A stretch of 64,000 bases of DNA, from assembly GCA_021155965.1 (NCBI GenBank), contig JAJNBJ010000018.1, forward strand, positions 50,854 to 114,853. Reading direction: 5' to 3'. The stretch comes from Flavipsychrobacter sp. (GTDB lineage Bacteria > Bacteroidota > Bacteroidia > Chitinophagales > Chitinophagaceae). A program made the translations under genes and the position numbers. This document shows positions 53,701-62,741 of this stretch, one piece after another. Within the stretch, counting starts at the first letter, position 1. Each line of letters opens with the position of its first letter. The notes below the pieces were generated by a model, which was given only the letters and a program-made list of their open reading frames with translations, did no database searches and was not told where the DNA came from.

Positions 53701-53907
53701 TCATGCTTTCGATTTTAGGTAATTAGTTGTTAGTGTTCTTGCCCAGTAGCGTGGTACATTATGGTCATTCTGCAGGAATGCTACTACATCATTTGATTTC
53801 TTATCTACCGCCTTAAAGCCGTCCAGGATCTTCTTCCATTCTGCCAGTTTCCTGCCTGTCTTTTCTATAACATGTTGATCATCAACATCCCAATAATCGG
53901 ACTTCAT
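53701..53907 (-). CDS. DUF4287-like small protein
   Basis: 68 residues: VIEKTGRKLAEWKKILDGF and DVVAFLQNDHNVPRYWARTL follow the DUF4287 pattern (K-T-G-K ... W/L-K-x-D-x-x-x-x ... A). Soluble, no known activity. Promoter box at 53924-53931; its 3' end adjoins the heptamer repeat before the RlmI-like gene. Confidence 0.75.
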   Translation of the reverse strand: MKSDYWDVDDQHVIEKTGRKLAEWKKILDGFKAVDKKSNDVVAFLQNDHNVPRYWARTLTTNYLKSKA

Positions 53908-53923
53908 TTTCTATGGTTTTCAG

Positions 53924-53931
53924 CAAATATA
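53924..53931 (-). promoter_or_regulatory. -7 promoter box for the DUF4287-like gene
   Basis: TATATTTG on the minus strand, a full TAnnTTTG match, 17 bp before ATG 53907. Confidence 0.55.
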
Positions 53932-53959
53932 ATTTGTATATTAGTATAAAAATAGGCGT

Positions 53960-55630
53960 ATGCGAAAAGTACTGTACTTATTGTTGTTCCTCGTGACTCT
54001 TGGCCCTACGATGGATGCACAGATCATTACCACTATTGCCGGGAGCAGCATTTCAGGTTTTGGTGGGGATGGTGGCATTGCTACTGCGGCCAGTTTATTG
54101 AATCCCCATGGCGTTGGGGTAGATGCAGCAGGCAATGTATATATAGCGGATGCCGGCAATGACCGTGTGCGCAAGGTGAGCAGCTCCGGTATTATTACCA
54201 CGTTCGCGGGCCTGAGTACGGCAGGCTATTCCGGCGATGGCGGGGCGGCCAGTATAGCTCAATTGGACTTTCCTGTGGGAGTAGTGGCGGATGCCGCGGG
54301 CAACATATATATACTGGACGGGGGCAACTCGTGTGTGCGGAAAGTAAATACCTCCGGCATTATCAGCACCTATGCAGGCACCGGCACGGCAGGATATGGC
54401 GGCGACGGCGGACCGGCCACCGCAGCGCAGATGGACCTGCCGGCAGGCATTGCAATAGACGGCACCGGGAACCTCTATATAGCCGATGTAAATAATCACA
54501 GGATCAGGAAAATAAGCACAGCGGGTATAATAACCACGATAGCTGGTACAGGCGCTACAGGATTTACCGGCGATGGCGGGCCCGCAACTGCTGCGGACCT
54601 GGGGTTTCCCTATGGGGTGGCTGTAGATGGAGCAGGCAATGTATCCATAGCTCTGTACTATGATAACCGTATACGCCAGGTGAACACATCCGGCACCATA
54701 AACACTATTGCCGGACTGGGCAGCGCGGCATTCAGCGGTGATGGCGGACCGGCAACTGCCGCAGAATTTGACGGCCCATGGGGACTTGCAGCTGATGCCG
54801 CCGGCAATTTATTCATTGCCGATAATAATAACAACCGCATACGCAAGATCAATACATCCGGCATCATTTCTACCATAGCCGGAACAGGCTTTACCGGCTT
54901 TGGGGGCGATGGCGCACCGGCTACCACGGCGTGGCTGAATAACCCGGCAGGGGTGGCCCTGGATGTGAGCGGAAGGGTATTTATTGTTGACTACCTGAAC
55001 CACCGCATACGCAGAGTGGGTGCGGCAGGCAATACTCCGCCTGTATTTACCGGGGGGGCTACCCAAAGCATGTCTCCATGTTCGAATGTGCTTACGCCGA
55101 TCAATACGTATATGGAAGTGACAGATGTGGATGCCGGCCAAACAGAAACGTGGAGTATAGTTACCGCACCGCTGCACGGCACTTTGGTGGCGGCATATAC
55201 TACCACGTCAACCGGGGGAATGATAACACCTACAGGATTATCGTACACTTCTGCCCTGGCATATACCGGCATGGATTCGTTTACTGTGCGTGTGACAGAC
55301 GGCACAGCGGCTGATACTACAAAAGTGATAGTTACTGTACTTGCTTGTGGAACAACAAGCCTCAATAAACCGAAACAGAATTTCTTCTCTGTATCACCGA
55401 ATCCGAGTTCAGGAACTTTTACAGTTAGGTTATCTGAAAACTTTGGTAACGCTTACATCACAGTTACCGATATGACAGGTAGAATAGTACAAAACCTGGA
55501 GGCACCTACGACAATGCAAAGACAAAACATAAATATTACACTAAAGGGGCCGGATGGGATATACTTCCTGCGCGTGAGCGGTGAACACGGCGTGCATTGT
55601 GAAAAGGTGATCCTGCGTGCGGAGCAATAG
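53960..55630 (+). CDS. NHL beta-propeller protein with T9SS type A sorting domain
   Basis: 556 residues; signal peptide (MRKVLYLLLFLVTLGPTMDA), then six NHL repeats (ITTIAGxxxxGxxGDGGxATAAxL ... NVYIADAGNDRVRKV), a cadherin/Ig-like module (TDVDAGQTETWSIVTAPLHG), and a type A sorting domain (FFSVSPNPSSGTFTVRLSEN ... GIYFLRVSGEHGVHCEKV). Shorter relative of the protein at 47975-50695, from which it differs in the central domains. A run of seven G occurs near 55052. Convergent with the NlpE-like gene, no gap. Confidence 0.88.
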   Translation: MRKVLYLLLFLVTLGPTMDAQIITTIAGSSISGFGGDGGIATAASLLNPHGVGVDAAGNVYIADAGNDRVRKVSSSGIITTFAGLSTAGYSGDGGAASIAQLDFPVGVVADAAGNIYILDGGNSCVRKVNTSGIISTYAGTGTAGYGGDGGPATAAQMDLPAGIAIDGTGNLYIADVNNHRIRKISTAGIITTIAGTGATGFTGDGGPATAADLGFPYGVAVDGAGNVSIALYYDNRIRQVNTSGTINTIAGLGSAAFSGDGGPATAAEFDGPWGLAADAAGNLFIADNNNNRIRKINTSGIISTIAGTGFTGFGGDGAPATTAWLNNPAGVALDVSGRVFIVDYLNHRIRRVGAAGNTPPVFTGGATQSMSPCSNVLTPINTYMEVTDVDAGQTETWSIVTAPLHGTLVAAYTTTSTGGMITPTGLSYTSALAYTGMDSFTVRVTDGTAADTTKVIVTVLACGTTSLNKPKQNFFSVSPNPSSGTFTVRLSENFGNAYITVTDMTGRIVQNLEAPTTMQRQNINITLKGPDGIYFLRVSGEHGVHCEKVILRAEQ

Positions 55631-56491
55631 CTATTGCCTTCTCAAAGTCTGATCGACCGGGCTGTTTATTTTCTGCTGGTTCCTGTCAAGCGGCGTTAAG
55701 CTGCCATTCTTATTGATGAGATAATATGACTCGCGGCCTTTTTTGTCAAAGTCGAGCACAATGTTATTGCCACCTGACTTAGATATGTAGTTCCACCTCC
55801 CTTTACGGTCATTGGTTATATCACCACTCTTTGTACCAATGTATTTATCGGTCAGAACATAGTCACCGCTTTTGGCATGCAGACTATATCTCAGGGAAAG
55901 TGTGGATGTTATACCTATACAATCGGCACAAGGCAGTTTGCCAACATACCTGCCGGCGAGTTTACGCATATTTATTTCAAATGGTGTGAGCGTATCTTTT
56001 TTTACCGGCACATACTTCGCCTTTCTTGACAGCAGATAGTGATCTATAGGTTCAATAAGCTTTAACTGCGGGTCTATTTTTCTTATTGTACTGTCATCAA
56101 CCCACATAAAGAATAACACTTTGTCCGATCCATCCACCTGCAGTATATTGGTATTCTCAGCTATAATATTATCCTCACCATCATGTATGGTCCCTTTCAG
56201 TACTTCCCATTTACCGGGTGTTTGCGATCTCAGTATCCTGCCATCAGGCTTCTTATATGTTTCGTCCAGCATGAAAGCACCGTGGTCGGTATTCATTTTA
56301 TGATCGAGTTGCAATACTGTGTAAACGCTGTCATCCTGTACCATTATGGTGCCGCTGTATTTGTCACTCAGTATCGCATTTGTATCAATGACCGGTTTTG
56401 TTACTTTCTTTTTCTTCTGTGCATTGGCTGGAGTTGCCAACAATAAAATAGCAAAAACACACAATATCTTATACGTCTCCGGGTAAACCAT
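55631..56491 (-). CDS. NlpE-like copper-response protein, two-domain
   Basis: 286 residues with a signal peptide (KILCVFAILLLATPANA). The second half matches the NlpE N-terminal domain: YVGKLPCADCIGITSTLSLR holds the C-x2-C copper-binding pair, followed by YVLTDKYIGT and GRWNYI. The first half is a diverged copy of the same layout (YSGTIMVQDDSVYTVLQL; ETYKK; GKWEVLKG) without the cysteines. No lipobox, so it may be soluble in the periplasm. Role in copper or envelope stress sensing is inferred. Promoter box abuts the start. Confidence 0.78.
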   Translation of the reverse strand: MVYPETYKILCVFAILLLATPANAQKKKKVTKPVIDTNAILSDKYSGTIMVQDDSVYTVLQLDHKMNTDHGAFMLDETYKKPDGRILRSQTPGKWEVLKGTIHDGEDNIIAENTNILQVDGSDKVLFFMWVDDSTIRKIDPQLKLIEPIDHYLLSRKAKYVPVKKDTLTPFEINMRKLAGRYVGKLPCADCIGITSTLSLRYSLHAKSGDYVLTDKYIGTKSGDITNDRKGRWNYISKSGGNNIVLDFDKKGRESYYLINKNGSLTPLDRNQQKINSPVDQTLRRQ

Positions 56492-56495
56492 GGTG

Positions 56496-56503
56496 CAAAA
56501 ATA
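56496..56503 (-). promoter_or_regulatory. -7 promoter box abutting the NlpE-like start
   Basis: TATTTTTG on the minus strand; its last base is five bases before ATG 56491, as at cmk and pcm, predicting a leaderless transcript. Confidence 0.5.
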
Positions 56504-56548
56504 ACAAAATTGTGTATTAGCAAATACCGCTGAAAATCAATTAGTTCG

Positions 56549-56556
56549 TATATTTG
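56549..56556 (+). promoter_or_regulatory. -7 promoter box for trhO
   Basis: TATATTTG is a full match to TAnnTTTG; transcription would start near 56561, giving a leader of about 185 nt that contains the whole 157-bp palindrome. Confidence 0.5.
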
Positions 56557-56570
56557 CAACCTCATTTATC

Positions 56571-56727
56571 GGAAGGATATTGAAATAAATCCTGCAATTT
56601 TGATCGTTCTTTTCCATTTCTGCTGCGTTGCAAACGTCTTTAAATAGTTTACTATTCGCAGATTTTGCGCCTTGCACAAAAGAAAAATAACTAATCAACT
56701 TAACAAGATCTATTTCAATATCCTTCC
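56571..56727 (+). promoter_or_regulatory. ~157-nt imperfect palindrome in the trhO leader
   Basis: Outer arms GGAAGGATATTGAAATA (56571-56587) and TATTTCAATATCCTTCC (56711-56727) are exact complements. Pairing continues inward with mismatches (AATCCTG/AGATCTTG; TTGATCGTTCTTTT/TTGATTAGTTATTTT; TTGCAAA/GCGCAAAA) to a central AATAGTTTACTATT. The transcript would fold into one long hairpin ending 20 nt before ATG 56747. It could be a regulatory leader or a small mobile palindrome (MITE-like). Confidence 0.6.
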
Positions 56728-56746
56728 TTAACAAAGAAGGTACACC

Positions 56747-57811
56747 ATGCCAGTGTTACACAACCGCGTAAACAATGAGGAACTGAAACAGCGTATGTTG
56801 GCCGAGACCGAGCCACGTACCACAGTGTCCTTCTACAAATATTTCCCGGTAGCGGAACCGGTAGCTTTCAGGAACGATCTCTATATCAGACTTACAGCCT
56901 TAAAGGTTTTTGGCCGTATCTATGTGGCGCACGAAGGCATTAATGGCCAGGTAAGTGTGCCGGCTAGCAATTATGAAGCTTTCAGGGATACTTTATATGG
57001 TGCTGCACCCGAACTGAACGGCATCAGGATGAATATTGCTGTTGAGGACGATGGAAAATCTTTCTGGGCATTACGTTTTAAAGTCCGCTCAAAGATCGTT
57101 GCCGACGGTATAGACGACCCGAATTTCAACCCGTCAAATACCGGTAAGTACCTCAAAGCAAAGGAGTACAATGAATTAGCCGATAAACCTGATACTATTA
57201 TTGTGGATATGCGCAACCACTATGAATATGAGGTGGGGCATTTTGAGCGCGCTATAGAGATACCATCAGATACCTTTCGTGACCAGCTACCTATGGCAGT
57301 TGATATGCTGAAGGACAAGAAGGACAAGAATATTATTATGTATTGCACCGGGGGCATTCGTTGCGAGAAAGCCAGCGCCTACATGTTGCACAATGGTTTT
57401 AAGAATGTCTTTCATGTTGAGGGTGGTATAATAGAATATGCCCGTAAGGCAAAAGAGGAAAACCTGCCATTGAAATTCAAAGGGAAGAACTTTGTATTTG
57501 ATGAGCGCCTGGGCGAGCGAATTACCGACGATGTTTTAGCACAATGCCATATCTGCGGCAAGCCGTGCGATACCCATACCAATTGTAAAAATGATGGCTG
57601 CCACCTGCTTTTTATCCAGTGCGGGGAATGTGCAGCCACTTATGAAGGCTGTTGCAGCGTAGAGTGCAGAGATGAAAAAAACCTGCCACCCGATGAGCAG
57701 CGTGCGCGCCGCGCAGGCCGGGAGAACGGTATGATGATCTTCAACAAATCGAAGCAACACCCGCTGCGCAAGCACAGGGACCAATGGAAGGCGCAGCGGG
57801 AGACTGAATAA
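56747..57811 (+). CDS. trhO: tRNA uridine(34) hydroxylase, rhodanese family (TrhO/YceA)
   Basis: Oxygen-dependent hydroxylation of U34 in tRNA wobble positions. 354 residues: N-terminal acylphosphatase-like part ([27 protein letters not shown]), central rhodanese domain with the active-site Cys200 in [15 protein letters not shown], and a C-terminal zinc-ribbon-like region ([30 protein letters not shown]). Length and motifs fit the long TrhO form. It is preceded by a very long leader hairpin. Confidence 0.94.
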   Translation: MPVLHNRVNNEELKQRMLAETEPRTTVSFYKYFPVAEPVAFRNDLYIRLTALKVFGRIYVAHEGINGQVSVPASNYEAFRDTLYGAAPELNGIRMNIAVEDDGKSFWALRFKVRSKIVADGIDDPNFNPSNTGKYLKAKEYNELADKPDTIIVDMRNHYEYEVGHFERAIEIPSDTFRDQLPMAVDMLKDKKDKNIIMYCTGGIRCEKASAYMLHNGFKNVFHVEGGIIEYARKAKEENLPLKFKGKNFVFDERLGERITDDVLAQCHICGKPCDTHTNCKNDGCHLLFIQCGECAATYEGCCSVECRDEKNLPPDEQRARRAGRENGMMIFNKSKQHPLRKHRDQWKAQRETE

Positions 57812-57866
57812 ATTGTTCTCAAACCCAAGATATTATAGGCATTTTACGTCTATCTTTAGGTAGCCT

Positions 57867-59201
57867 ATGAAGGGAACATATATCCTTTTGATCTTATTGC
57901 TTGCTGGCTTTGGCGGTTATTCGCAAACTGCATCAAGGCTTGTTGGCTTTTCTATGTATTCTGGTATCGATACGCTGGGGCCGTGTTTTGATTCAGCAGC
58001 ATATTTCAAATATTCAATGGACAGAGGAGGTGAGATGTATTCCATCCCCTCAAAATTTTCTTATGGATATCCTATACTTAATTCTTATCCATTTGGCTCA
58101 ACAACCCACGACCTCGTTAGTAACAATCCCGGTCTTACAAAGTTCGATTCCGCATGGAAAATTAATCCACACGGCACTCAATTAAGTGAACAAATTTTTG
58201 ATGAAGCAAATAATATCATTTATACCAGAAAAAGGTTATTGATAGATAACAGTAGTCTACGTAATTTTCGCTCTATGTCATATAAATATGACATTCACAA
58301 TCATCTTACTGAGGAAGTAGATACAGTGTGGTCAAATTACGGATCCTATGGAATATATTCTGTTACTTTTCATCAATATCAGTATGATTCAATCCGGAAT
58401 TTCATTTCAAATATTACATATTCCCTTGAAGGCAGTGACACTAACTCAAAATATGGGTATGTCTATTTTTATGATAATAATGGGAATCTAACAGACGTAT
58501 GCGAACAATATTGGGATAAAGCGAATCATTTTATGCGAACAAACCGGTTTACAAGGTTCTATTATACCTTAAACCGACCGGATTCATTTGATGTCAAAGA
58601 TGTTTTTTCATACAAAAATGATACGTTCCCTTTTTTTTCTGGAAAATATTATTTCTCACCATCAAATGATACAACAATCGTCGAATATTACTATTGGGTT
58701 TCAAGCTTAAATATACTTTATCACCGTGTTACAAACTTATATGATGCACACCATAATAAGATTTCTATGACTATGGAGAATTTAAATTCGTCTGTAAGCA
58801 ATTATAAACCTGACAGATTTGAATATACTTATAATAACTTCGACCAAGTAACATCAGAGAAATATTACATAACGAACACAGCAGGAACCTTTACGCTTAA
58901 CTGGCTATACCGATATTTCTACGAAACCTACATCCCTGGCCCACCTTATGTAAAAAATAACCTGGATATCTACCCGTCACCTACGAAAAGTGACCTGACA
59001 ATGAAATTGTTATGGCAGGATGCACAGCCTTTTGCAGTCTGCATTTACAACTCAGTTGGGCAAAGAATAATGCAATGGGATGAACCCGCTATAAAAGAAT
59101 ACAAAAAAACAATCACGCTGCCAGAGTTAGCTTCAGGCAATTACTTCATCCAGGTAAACAGCGGAAAACAACGAATAGTAAAGAAGTTTGTGATCAACTA
59201 A
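57867..59201 (+). CDS. Secreted protein with T9SS type A sorting domain
   Basis: 444 residues; signal peptide (MKGTYILLILLLAGFGGYS). The body has tyrosine-rich, YD/RHS-like repeats (YKYDIHNHLTEEVDTVW; FYDNNGNLTDVCEQYW; YDAHHNKISMTME; YTYNNFDQVTSEKY), a pattern seen in secreted Bacteroidota proteins. The end is a type A sorting domain (LDIYPSPTKSDLTMKLL ... SGNYFIQVNSGKQRIVKKFVIN). Exported through SprA; function unknown. More AT-rich than most neighbours. Confidence 0.82.
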   Translation: MKGTYILLILLLAGFGGYSQTASRLVGFSMYSGIDTLGPCFDSAAYFKYSMDRGGEMYSIPSKFSYGYPILNSYPFGSTTHDLVSNNPGLTKFDSAWKINPHGTQLSEQIFDEANNIIYTRKRLLIDNSSLRNFRSMSYKYDIHNHLTEEVDTVWSNYGSYGIYSVTFHQYQYDSIRNFISNITYSLEGSDTNSKYGYVYFYDNNGNLTDVCEQYWDKANHFMRTNRFTRFYYTLNRPDSFDVKDVFSYKNDTFPFFSGKYYFSPSNDTTIVEYYYWVSSLNILYHRVTNLYDAHHNKISMTMENLNSSVSNYKPDRFEYTYNNFDQVTSEKYYITNTAGTFTLNWLYRYFYETYIPGPPYVKNNLDIYPSPTKSDLTMKLLWQDAQPFAVCIYNSVGQRIMQWDEPAIKEYKKTITLPELASGNYFIQVNSGKQRIVKKFVIN

Positions 59202-59530
59202 CTTTCTATACTGTCTTCGCCATTTTCAGCAAATTAGCCACTGCCTGCGGACGAGGCTGGAGCAGATCTTTTGCTATTTCTTTCAGTAAGTTTGCGTCTT
59301 GCAACAACATACCTCCGCCATTTATCAACTTATTGTGTGTGTGGCCGGCGAGGTTGTTTCCAGTAAATTTCTTGTGTAAAGTTTTGTGCATTAGCTATAT
59401 TGGTTTGGTAAAAAACGCAGACACCGGCCAAATATTGTATTGAAAATAAAAATTAATGTTAAAGCCCAATAACAAGACGAAAAATAATAGGGATTTTTAA
59501 TAATATTAGTGTCTGTTTCAATAAAACTCA
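59202..59530. other. Gap with one small possible gene
   Basis: Contains the 61-codon frame 59206-59391 on the minus strand; 59392-59530 is AT-rich with no recognised feature. Confidence 0.5.
59206..59391 (-). CDS. Small hypothetical protein
   Basis: 61 residues, basic, MHKTLHKKFTGNNLAGHTHN then a leucine-rich helix (LLKEIAKDLLQPRPQAVANLL). It ends 5 bp from the convergent T9SS gene, has ATG and a near-consensus promoter (AATATTTG about 40 bp upstream). No family seen; may be real because it uses ordinary codons and fills a gap. Confidence 0.45.
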   Translation of the reverse strand: MHKTLHKKFTGNNLAGHTHNKLINGGGMLLQDANLLKEIAKDLLQPRPQAVANLLKMAKTV

Positions 59531-60442
59531 ATGAAAACCATAGGTATAACAGGCGGAACGGGCTTTATAGGCAGGCATTTGACCCAATTGCTGGTTGAAA
59601 AAGGCTATAAGGTCATCATTTTCAGCCGGTCGGCCGGGAAAAAAGGTGACGGGAATGTCTCCTATGCTCATTGGGACCCTGATAAAAGAGAGATAGACCA
59701 GGCAGCACTGGGTAAAATTGATGGCATCATCCAGCTTGCGGGGGCATCAGTAGCCGAAAAAAGGCTTACCGAAAAACGTAAACAGGAAGTAATAGACAGC
59801 CGGGTGCAAAGCACAAACTTTCTAATATCTCAGCTAAAGGTTCATGCGCCTGGTTGCAAAAGCTTTATTGCTGCATCAGCTACAGGCTTTTATGGCCCTG
59901 ACCGGCCCGGGATGATGCCTTTTACCGAGGCATCCCCGCCATATAACGATTTTTTAGGTGAGACCTGTCGCCAGTGGGAAGCTGCTACAGAGAAGGCAGG
60001 CAACCATTTCAGGACTGTTATTATCCGCATAGGTATAGTATTGGGCAAGGATGGCGGTGCTTTTCCGGAACTGGCTAAACCGTTGTCATTTGGGGTTATG
60101 CCAATACTAGGTTCCGGCAAGCAAGTAGTGTGCTGGATAGACATAGATGATCTTGCCCGGCTATTCCTCTTTATGCTTGAAAATGAAGGCCTTTCGGGAA
60201 TTTTTAATGGGGTTGCCCCCAATCCGGTTACCCACAAAGAGCTTATGTATGCCATAGCAAAGGAAAAAGGCGGACTGAAAATACCTGTGCCTGTACCTGC
60301 TTTTGTACTGAAAATAGCATTGGGCGAAATGAGCACCGAGATACTGAAAAGCTGCACGGTAAGCGCAGCTAAAACCCTCGGTACCGGCTTCACTTTTCGT
60401 CATCCCGACCTCAGCGGCACCCTGAAAAGGCTGAGCAAATAG
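59531..60442 (+). CDS. TIGR01777 family epimerase (SDR39U1-like)
   Basis: 303 residues of the extended SDR fold: ITGGTGFIGRHLTQLL (5-20) binds the dinucleotide, IIQLAGASVAEKRLTEKRKQ follows, and the later AASATGFYGPDRPG plus WEAATEKAGN are family signatures. The C-terminal DUF1731 part (VPAFVLKIALGEMSTEIL) is present. Usually annotated nucleoside-diphosphate-sugar epimerase; true substrate unknown. Confidence 0.9.
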   Translation: MKTIGITGGTGFIGRHLTQLLVEKGYKVIIFSRSAGKKGDGNVSYAHWDPDKREIDQAALGKIDGIIQLAGASVAEKRLTEKRKQEVIDSRVQSTNFLISQLKVHAPGCKSFIAASATGFYGPDRPGMMPFTEASPPYNDFLGETCRQWEAATEKAGNHFRTVIIRIGIVLGKDGGAFPELAKPLSFGVMPILGSGKQVVCWIDIDDLARLFLFMLENEGLSGIFNGVAPNPVTHKELMYAIAKEKGGLKIPVPVPAFVLKIALGEMSTEILKSCTVSAAKTLGTGFTFRHPDLSGTLKRLSK

Positions 60443-60601
60443 CCGCAAGACACCCTGTTTTTCGGGATAGGGGCTGAAATATGTGCTGCCTTTCGTATTT
60501 TGGGGGTAAATCTATGTGCAAGATTAACCAGTATTGATTATATTAGCGGCAAAATTTATTATAAAGCGGTCTTTGCAAAAGGCGTTTTAAACAGAACTAT
60601 T

Positions 60602-61462
60602 ATGCATTGTAAATCAATTTTCAGGGCAGGAGCGTTACTTATTACGGTTTCTATGTTGTTTGCTGCCGCCTGTACCCCCAACGCTACCAGTAACATTGCC
60701 GATGACGATGATAACGGTGGTTATGCCTCAGATGCTTCGAGGATAGAATGGGCGAACAATGATGTGATCTCTATTTGTGATGCTGCGGGCTCTGTTTATA
60801 ACGGCGCTTACCTTCGTACCACCGGCAATACACTTGGCACCTGCGCTACTGTAGGTACAGACACTACACACACTCCGCATACGCTTACTATCCGTTTTGG
60901 GCCAACTGATTGTGTTTGCCTGGATGGCAGGAAGCGCAGGGGCACCATTGTTGTTTCTTACAACGGGCGGTATAATGACACAGCTCAGACACACACCATT
61001 AATTTCGACAATTACTACATCAACGGCAACAGGCTGACGGGTACCATAAAGACCATTCGCATAGACACCACTGTATTGGGCAACTGGTACTATTCTGTAC
61101 TGGCGAACGACTCTATGAACATCAGCCCCGATCCGCTGAAAAGCATGTTCGTAGTGTGGAAGGGCAACCTGTTACGCAGGTGGGTGCAGGGCAATACGGT
61201 GCCGAACACTACCAGGCAGGATGATGTGTTCTCTATATCAGGCACAGCAACATTGACAAGGCCTAACGGACATACATTTACCTGTGCCATTTCGTCTCCT
61301 TTGCAGTTTGCTACCAATTGTGATTTTTGCCAGGCAGGGGTGGTAGATGTGACCGGCTACACCCCACCAGTGCGTGTGCTGAACTATGGCTTTGGTGGAT
61401 GTGATGCTGCAGCCGACCTGAACCTGAACAATGCAGTGTACAAAATAACATTGACCAAGTAA
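60602..61462 (+). CDS. Lipoprotein of unknown function
   Basis: 286 residues from ATG 60602: lipoprotein signal MHCKSIFRAGALLITVSMLFAAAC. The mature part contains eight further cysteines (DCVCLDGRKRRG, CDFCQAG, GGCDAA) and threonine-rich beta sequence. It ends with a strong terminator. The frame extends to 60500 but the signal peptide sets the start. No family recognised. Confidence 0.75.
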   Translation: MHCKSIFRAGALLITVSMLFAAACTPNATSNIADDDDNGGYASDASRIEWANNDVISICDAAGSVYNGAYLRTTGNTLGTCATVGTDTTHTPHTLTIRFGPTDCVCLDGRKRRGTIVVSYNGRYNDTAQTHTINFDNYYINGNRLTGTIKTIRIDTTVLGNWYYSVLANDSMNISPDPLKSMFVVWKGNLLRRWVQGNTVPNTTRQDDVFSISGTATLTRPNGHTFTCAISSPLQFATNCDFCQAGVVDVTGYTPPVRVLNYGFGGCDAAADLNLNNAVYKITLTK

Positions 61463-61482
61463 CACCATATTATTCTTTTCCA

Positions 61483-61507
61483 GGGGCGGGCTACCGCCCC
61501 TTTTTTT
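61483..61507 (+). terminator. Intrinsic terminator after the lipoprotein gene
   Basis: GGGGCGG-gcta-CCGCCCC followed by TTTTTTT: a textbook rho-independent terminator, 20 bp after the stop at 61462. It may also overlap the end of the convergent aminotransferase transcript. Confidence 0.85.
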
Positions 61508-61510
61508 ATG

Positions 61511-62683
61511 TTACAAACACGATAGCAATATATCGCAGGCGGCGTGTATCTCATCGTTTGTAATGGTGAGTGGCGGGGCTATGCGGATACAATCAGGGGC
61601 GAAGAGGAACCAGTCGGAGAAGAGGTGTTTTTGCAGGCAGCGTTGCAGGGTCTCTGCAACCTGTTTGTCGGATCCGAGTTGAACGGCAATGAGCAAGCCT
61701 TTGCTGCGGACTGCTTTTATTGCCGGGTGCTTTAGCAGTGATACAAACAGTTGTTCTTTCTCTGCTACACTGATGATGAGTTTTTCATCGAGCAGAAATT
61801 TCATGGCAGCCATGCCTGCGGCGCAGCATACGGGGTGCCCACCGAAGGTGGTGATATGGCCAAGCACCGGGTTGGTGGTAAGTGTTGCCATATGCTCACG
61901 CGAGGAAATAAAAGCGCCGAGCGGCATGCCGCCGCCCAATGCCTTGCCGAGTAACAGTATATCGGGAACAACATCGTAATGCTCTAAACCCCATAATGTG
62001 CCTGTCCTGCCAAAACCCGCCTGTATCTCATCAAATATGAGTAATGTACCGGTACCGGTACATTTTTTGCGAAGCTGCTGCAGCCAGTCCGGATATGGCG
62101 TTATCACACCGGATTCTGCCTGTATGGTTTCTATAATAACACAGGCTGTATGCTCATTGATAGCAGCTAACAGTTCTTCTGAATTGTAATCGTAGTGCCA
62201 TACACCGGGCATTAACGGACGAAAGGCATTACGCCAGTATTCATCGCCCATTACACTGAGTGCACCGAGGGTATTGCCATGATAGCTTTTGTTGCAACTG
62301 ATGATATCTGTGCGACCGGTGACACGGCGTGCCAGTTTGAGTGCGCCTTCTGTGGCCTCTGCACCTGAATTAGTGAAGTAAACACAGTTCAATGTTTCCG
62401 GCAGATGATCGGCGAGCAGTTTAGCATACTGCACTTGCGGACTTTGCACTACCTCGCCATACACCATTACATGCAGGTATTCATCTGCCTGTTTTTTAAT
62501 AGCCTCTACCACTGCAGGATGCCTGTGGCCTATATTGCAAACGCTGATACCACCGATAAGATCGAGGTATTTATTGCCATCAGCATCGTAGAGATAGTTG
62601 CCGGATGCGGAAACTATCTCCAGCCCCACCGGAGCTGGTGAGGTTTGTGCTACGAACTGCTGGAATAACTGGCGGTTGATCAT
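61511..62683 (-). CDS. Class III PLP-dependent aminotransferase
   Basis: Fold-type I aminotransferase of the acetylornithine/ornithine/4-aminobutyrate group. 390 residues: YLDLIGGISVCNIGHRHPAVV, FTNSGAEATEGALKLAR (cofactor phosphate contact), LLIFDEIQAGFGRTG (D for the pyridine N), and the PLP lysine in LLGKALGGGMPLGAFIS. Resembles aspartate/acetylornithine aminotransferase family entries of Bacteroidota; substrate not certain and no arginine-pathway neighbours are present. Confidence 0.9.
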   Translation of the reverse strand: MINRQLFQQFVAQTSPAPVGLEIVSASGNYLYDADGNKYLDLIGGISVCNIGHRHPAVVEAIKKQADEYLHVMVYGEVVQSPQVQYAKLLADHLPETLNCVYFTNSGAEATEGALKLARRVTGRTDIISCNKSYHGNTLGALSVMGDEYWRNAFRPLMPGVWHYDYNSEELLAAINEHTACVIIETIQAESGVITPYPDWLQQLRKKCTGTGTLLIFDEIQAGFGRTGTLWGLEHYDVVPDILLLGKALGGGMPLGAFISSREHMATLTTNPVLGHITTFGGHPVCCAAGMAAMKFLLDEKLIISVAEKEQLFVSLLKHPAIKAVRSKGLLIAVQLGSDKQVAETLQRCLQKHLFSDWFLFAPDCIRIAPPLTITNDEIHAACDILLSCL

Positions 62684-62741
62684 CTGGATGCCGGATGCTT
62701 TTTATTATGTAAAAATAGCTTTTTTCTGAAGAGCCGGACAC

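Noticed and set aside
56537..56734. 65-codon minus-strand frame
   Set aside because: It is inside the long palindrome of the trhO leader; the coding appearance is a by-product of the palindrome.
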